Shown here in pieces: positions 16,101 to 18,528 of a stretch of DNA of 18,528 nucleotides. Below the pieces are notes generated by a model. That model was given only the letters and a program-made list of their open reading frames with translations. It made no database searches and had not been told where the DNA came from. Source of the DNA: Bacteroidaceae bacterium (lineage in GTDB: Bacteria; Bacteroidota; Bacteroidia; Bacteroidales; Bacteroidaceae); the NCBI GenBank assembly GCA_900772575.1, contig CAAHEN010000080.1:1-18528 (forward strand), read 5' to 3'. The position numbers were made by a program, and so were the translations under genes. Positions within the stretch are counted from its first letter, which is position 1, and each line of letters starts with the position of its first letter.

Positions 16101-16629
16101 TCAGATTGTCGGAAGTGACATACTTCTTCAACTCGTCGCTCAGGTCATTCAGCGTCAGGTATTTGGCGTCTTCGATGGCCGAGATGCGGGCATAGACGTC
16201 AGTCAGCTGGCTCTTGATGAGGGCGTTGATTTTCTCCTGGCTCATACCACTGCTGAGCTTGCTGACGAGGTCGTCGGCATATTTCTTAGCCTCGTCGATA
16301 GCCTCTGCCTTGGCCTGGGCGGCAGCGGCCTCAGCCAGTTTCTGGGCAGCCTCTTCGGCTATTTTCTTGGCCTCCTCAGGCGTGGTGGCGGCATCGGCGG
16401 CTGTCTGGGCCTTCTGGGCGGCCTCCAGCGCAGCGCTGGCCTGAGCGGCCAGTTCCTGCTTGGCGGCGTTCAAAGCGTCAGACTGCTGCTTCAGCTGCTC
16501 AGCCAGGTTGGTCGTCTGCGTGTTCAGACTTGAGATGTCGTCATCATAGTCCGAGCAAGAGACAAGCGTGCAAGCCGGTGCCACAATCAGGGCACCGAAC
16601 AAAATCGCACTGATGAATTTTCTCTTCAT
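13126..16629 (-). CDS. Giant coiled-coil surface lipoprotein, S-layer-like family
   Basis: A 1167-residue lipoprotein. The signal peptide ends in lipobox LVSC (Cys25), followed by SDYDDDISSLN; the acidic run after Cys is a surface-export signal. Residues about 30-120 are very rich in Ala, Gln, Lys and Glu and predicted coiled coil (KIAEEAAQKLAEAAAAQAKA), with further helical segments to about 310. The rest is beta-rich, starting near 320 with a LYVGGIEAVEYPYL segment and including YHMNPSSA near 395. These marks recur in large Bacteroides/Prevotella 'CxDYDDDI' surface proteins, which I associate with the S-layer-like BT1927 group; that link is from memory and not verified. It is probably an abundant surface-coat or adhesion protein. 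The reading frame is intact. It follows an AraC-like gene on the same strand after 135 nt. Confidence 0.82.
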   Translation of the reverse strand: MKRKFISAILFGALIVAPACTLVSCSDYDDDISSLNTQTTNLAEQLKQQSDALNAAKQELAAQASAALEAAQKAQTAADAATTPEEAKKIAEEAAQKLAEAAAAQAKAEAIDEAKKYADDLVSKLSSGMSQEKINALIKSQLTDVYARISAIEDAKYLTLNDLSDELKKYVTSDNLSETLKGYATSASLTQAIEALKTQYLAVETYNNFINGDFKTLKETVETNKSKWDQTSTDVQKLLNGFDASKLNETLKTITSSWTELDANVSALKKAVDEGTFNAAQQTTINQLIEAKTAIVRTSVTELKAELLTLFNEELRGLVFSADLYVGGIEAVEYPYLLNVVKAENATTYNGNLTIDGQSVKVAIDKNDANGVAWNYVDGKTSYEGDPVVAVNYHMNPSSAKVNPDALSFISRDVQVINRATSNAGIAYDKSLFSASVDGILTVGVKATGSKLSATGTGKDYTNGKDGASIFALKATVKSGEKDTTIVSDYAMLYASKLTAEAIAYKDPTEAKKCTGTKKLNDELWDTPTAALINKPTVSIEYTSYANGLDIKGLLVTHHKHESETTSAVDHGALTEEELAKYGLHYEFALVNYQIGDNSTSDSKYASIDKTTGVLTTRIVNSKGESIVPADDKAAASAVGRHPLIIVRLVNAKGAVIQTGFIKVEIARDIKDETTSVFDKGTSSFNCDGASAEVTWSEVSSEVLSKIGMSNSEFNDLYILAKRSGTNEAKQYVLKNGKYVEATAPDGYYGTVTETTEAAGTMTNKLTWALTNDDQQKVYDLNGHTVTIYVRYERKSNATAFSSVYLPIKVTVTKAAAGALDDNSKIEKYWYAQDGNGAGKASVRINVTEPQSGKTITAVDNYAFGRDLAALFTNSKVVITGRNDVTATKFYLSSSNNSVKFGNLQMSVSNTTVPNHDGKQVADNDANELANILLYNTGAYNNTILYASGTNVATLTGSKLAFDMSQEKTQQLINSDNRTYANVSVAASNKCGQAVPITNREFRVYFLRPLNVVAATGAEFQDAQGGNASYADVADLLTFSDWRGVGFTGNNGWLYGYYEVKSVTLDSKNIETNLNGGFTNIDEITGLSIKQVSNSDISITTPTVENSANILTKVKSCLGKIEVRNSNNTTRDYQVRLPFTITYAWGQISVTVEATVKATLGQGSARK

Positions 16630-16632
16630 GTT

Positions 16633-16768
16633 GGTTGAGATTAAAATTGATATTAACTTGGATTTTTAGACTTCCGGAGATTCGTGCGCTGGCTCTGCCG
16701 CAGGGGCGTGATGCCGTTCCGGCACGAATGGCGGTTGAGAGAATTGGATTTTAGTAATTGGTTTTTAG
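16633..16768 (-). repeat. Repeated operator-like modules around an inverted repeat
   Basis: On the plus strand GGTTGAGA occurs at 16633-16640 and 16733-16740, exactly 100 bp apart. Each copy is followed by a TTGGATTTTTAG-like element: 16658-16669, 16744-16754 (TTGGATTTTAG) and 16758-16768 (TTGGTTTTTAG), the last two at a 14-bp period. Between the two sets, ATTCGTGC (16680-16687) and GCACGAAT (16722-16729) form an inverted repeat with a 34-bp spacer. The block fills the gap between the AraC-like gene and the giant lipoprotein gene, and its last copy overlaps the AraC stop codon. Binding by that regulator is inference. Confidence 0.5.
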
Positions 16769-17166
16769 TTCTGAATGGCGACCTCAGACGCGACTGGGAC
16801 GTCGCGGTGATGCCAGCGGGCTTGACCGGACTCGCGCAGCATTTGCAGCGGACTGGAACCCGTGCGCCGCTTGAAGGCGTCGTAGAAGACGCTGACCGAG
16901 CTGAATCCACAACGCAGGTGGAGCCCGCGAATGCTGCTCAGGTCTTCGTCCTTGGTCATCAGGTAGAGGGCGTAGTTGATGCGGTAGTCATTGACGAGCT
17001 GCCGGAAGTTCTTCCCGGCGCAGGCGTTGATGGCGTTGGACAGGTAGGTAGTATTTGTCCCGACTATTAACCCGAGACGAATCAGCGACAGCCGGGGATC
17101 CAGAAACAGTTTGTCCTTCTCCATGCAGTCGCACACCTTCTTATATATCCTTTCATGCAATCCCAT
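16765..17166 (-). CDS. Stand-alone AraC-type helix-turn-helix regulator
   Basis: A 133-residue protein made almost only of an AraC DNA-binding domain. The first helix-turn-helix covers about residues 27-50 (LIRLGLIVGTNTTYLSNAIN), then GKNFRQLVNDYRINYA. The second covers about 76-100, ending in CGFSSVSVFYDAFKRRTGSSP, the family's signature segment. The N-terminal sensor and membrane regions usual in Bacteroidetes homologues are absent; residues 111-133 are a short tail without a recognised motif. It could be a naturally minimal regulator or the surviving C-terminus of a larger one, but an upstream TACCTTTG box supports an intact gene. It most likely controls the lipoprotein gene that follows on the same strand. 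Confidence 0.82.
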   Translation of the reverse strand: MGLHERIYKKVCDCMEKDKLFLDPRLSLIRLGLIVGTNTTYLSNAINACAGKNFRQLVNDYRINYALYLMTKDEDLSSIRGLHLRCGFSSVSVFYDAFKRRTGSSPLQMLRESGQARWHHRDVPVASEVAIQN

Positions 17167-17231
17167 AGTTCATTGCTCGTTCATTACTTGTGGCCGTTCA
17201 GCTCGTGGCTTCCAGCCTTGATAATTTGCTG

Positions 17232-17239
17232 CAAAGGTA
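17232..17239 (-). promoter_or_regulatory. Probable promoter -7 element of the AraC-like gene
   Basis: The minus strand reads TACCTTTG, identical to the element before the TonB receptor gene. It lies about 65 nt upstream of the AraC-like start. At 20-nt spacing the -33 position reads ATG rather than TTG, so the upstream element is imperfect. Confidence 0.5.
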
Positions 17240-17734
17240 AGGGATAAAATTTAACCGTGCATCGGCCTCCGGCTTTTTTTGAAGAATTAATATACATTAT
17301 TTTGGGTTTTAGGAAATTCAAGGGCAATATACAGCATGATTGGGGCATGATGTATTTCCATTCGATGTTGTGGATCAATGTATAGGCGGTATTAAGCGGC
17401 TAGAATGTAGGAAATGGATGGGATGTTTTGTTTTAGCCATTTGCTGTCATTCCTAATTCTTTTCGGGTTATTGAGTTGCAGCTCAATGATGATAAGGCAT
17501 GATGACCAGTTTTCTGTTTTACTAAAAGAACAACGCCGCAATGACAGGTGCCGGCACGGAACGTAGTAATCAGTAGCCGGCACAGACCCTGTGGCGCATT
17601 CCGTCCGGCCGCGGGGCACGATGCCGACGACTACCCGGCGGTACCGCACTGGTCATCGCGGCCATGGTGACGGTTGCGCCGGCGGTGACGTCGCGAAATC
17701 CAGACCGAATTTCGTGTATGTGAAAGAAAAACCG

Positions 17735-17742
17735 TATTTTTG
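17735..17742 (+). promoter_or_regulatory. Probable frr promoter -7 element
   Basis: TATTTTTG is a full match to TAnnTTTG. It predicts a start near 17749 and a leader of about 120 nt before the frr ATG. The -33 region reads TTTCG instead of TTG, so only one element is clear. Confidence 0.5.
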
Positions 17743-17868
17743 CTACTTGAAAACAATCACGGCTTCGACCGCGCCGCGGCACGTCCGGCATGCCCCACGG
17801 CAGCTGCCGCCAAGCCTCCGGCAGGACACAGGCCGACAGTATCTCTATTAACGACCATACTTATACCT

Positions 17869-18429
17869 ATGTTAGACGTAAAGCAATGCCTCGCCAGCTG
17901 TGAGGAGAAAATGGAAATGAGCGTGCTCCACCTCGAAGACGTACTGGCCCACATCCGTGCCGGCAAGGCGAATATCCACATTCTCGATGAAGTCCGCGTG
18001 AACAACTACGGTGCCAACGTACCGCTCAACAACGTGGCCGCCATCACCACCCCTGACGCCCGCACCATCGCCATCAAGCCCTGGGACAAGAAGATGTTTC
18101 CCGTCATCGAGAAGGCCATCATCGACAGCAATGTCGGCATCATGCCCGAGAACAATGGCGAGATCATACGCCTCGGCATCCCCCCCTTGACCGAGGAGCG
18201 CCGCCGCGACCTGACCAAGCAGTGCAACCGCGAGGCCGAGGAGTGCAAGGTGGCCATCCGCAACGCCCGCCGCGACGGTATAGACAGGCTCAAGAAAGCC
18301 ATCAAGGACGGTCTCTCTGAAGACGTTGAGAAGGACGCTGAGGCCGATCTGCAGAAAATCCACGACAAGCAGATGAAGCTCGTTGAGGAACTCATCGCGG
18401 CCAAGAACAAAGAGATCATGACCGTCTGA
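17869..18429 (+). CDS. frr: Ribosome recycling factor
   Basis: A 186-residue cytoplasmic protein that, with EF-G, splits the post-termination ribosome. Family segments are visible: a long N-terminal helix; the domain II region with VNNYGANVPLNNVAAI; TIAIKPWDKK; IIDSNVGIMPENNGEIIRLGIPPLTEERR; then the NAR-R segment of domain I and a long C-terminal helix ending KEIMTV. Length is the usual 185-187. The frame stays open upstream to 17740, but those 43 extra codons are low-complexity and overlap the predicted promoter, so the ATG at 17869 is used. No Shine-Dalgarno is present, as is normal in this phylum. rsgA follows, as in other Bacteroidales. Confidence 0.95.
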   Translation: MLDVKQCLASCEEKMEMSVLHLEDVLAHIRAGKANIHILDEVRVNNYGANVPLNNVAAITTPDARTIAIKPWDKKMFPVIEKAIIDSNVGIMPENNGEIIRLGIPPLTEERRRDLTKQCNREAEECKVAIRNARRDGIDRLKKAIKDGLSEDVEKDAEADLQKIHDKQMKLVEELIAAKNKEIMTV

Positions 18430-18479
18430 GTCCGGCCATCGGCACTCAGACTATCCACCCCGACAATATCAAGTAGCGC

Positions 18480-18528
18480 GTGCACGGCACAGTCATCAGG
18501 AACACAGGCAACAGTTACATCGTCCGCC
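18480..18528 (+). CDS. rsgA: Ribosome small-subunit GTPase A, N-terminal fragment cut by the window edge
   Basis: From a GTG at 18480 the frame reads (M/V)HGTVIRNTGNSYIVR and runs off the window. This matches the opening beta-strands of the OB-fold domain of Bacteroidales RsgA (typically MKGxVIKNTGSWYxV). An in-frame TAG at 18474-18476 rules out any start further upstream. Position right after frr, 50 nt past its stop, is the usual order in Bacteroidales. Only 16 codons are visible, so the GTPase motifs cannot be checked. Confidence 0.7.
   Translation, partial: MHGTVIRNTGNSYIVR

Larger units (their letters stand above)
17167..17868. other. Non-coding gap between the AraC-like gene and frr
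   Basis: This region holds the divergent promoters of the two flanking genes. The stretch about 17240-17540 is clearly more AT-rich than its surroundings and contains only short unconvincing frames. A palindrome GTGCCGGCAC (17548-17557) is followed by another GCCGGCAC (17576-17583), which could pair across 20 nt. The frr leader contains the perfect palindrome CGGCAGCTGCCG at 17798-17809. No RNA gene was recognised. Confidence 0.5.

Noticed and set aside
17392..17649. Minus-strand 85-codon frame upstream of frr
   Set aside because: Composition changes halfway and nothing in it is recognised; it lies in the AT-rich gap and its start lies in an unrelated GC-rich segment.
17740..17868. N-terminal extension of frr
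   Set aside because: Open by chance; low-complexity Ala/Pro/Arg sequence starting inside the predicted promoter, while the ATG at 17869 gives the exact family length.

Overview
The window reads as chromosomal DNA of a GC-rich Bacteroidales bacterium, most likely Prevotellaceae-like. This rests on TonB-dependent receptors fused to a carboxypeptidase-like domain, lipoproteins with an acidic stretch after the lipobox cysteine, a C-terminal type IX secretion (T9SS) sorting domain, DUF4876/DUF6850 proteins, starts without Shine-Dalgarno sequences, and promoters of the Bacteroidetes sigma type (TTG, about 20 nt, TAnnTTTG). No tRNA, rRNA, insertion sequence, CRISPR array or integrase was seen.

Region 1 (1-463) is non-coding. 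It holds a canonical leftward promoter (144-174), followed in its direction of transcription by four stem-loops packed into about 130 nt, and then a canonical rightward promoter (415-445). Region 2 (464-10806, + strand) is a five-gene run with gaps of 1, 4, 61 and 29 nt: TonB-dependent receptor, DUF4876 surface lipoprotein, DUF6850 outer-membrane barrel, a T9SS-exported beta-propeller-like protein, and a PqqL/FusC-type M16 zinc metallopeptidase. A near-perfect hairpin terminator (10861-10910) closes it. I infer a cell-envelope capture, import and processing system. A TonB receptor next to a periplasmic M16 protease recalls the ferredoxin-uptake Fus system and E. coli YddB-PqqL, but the extra Bacteroidetes-specific parts make this a different, and to my knowledge uncharacterised, assembly.

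Region 3 (10961-17166, - strand) carries, in order of transcription, a small stand-alone AraC-type DNA-binding protein, a 1167-residue coiled-coil surface lipoprotein of the Bacteroides/Prevotella 'CxDYDDDI' S-layer-like type, a terminator, a 163-residue lipoprotein, a strong stem-loop, a 500-nt non-coding gap, and prmA. The 135-nt gap between the AraC gene and the giant lipoprotein contains duplicated sequence modules around an inverted repeat, which are candidate operator sites.

Region 4 (17167-18528) is an AT-rich non-coding stretch, then frr (ribosome recycling factor) from its own TAnnTTTG promoter, and the first codons of rsgA at the window edge. These are ordinary housekeeping translation genes.
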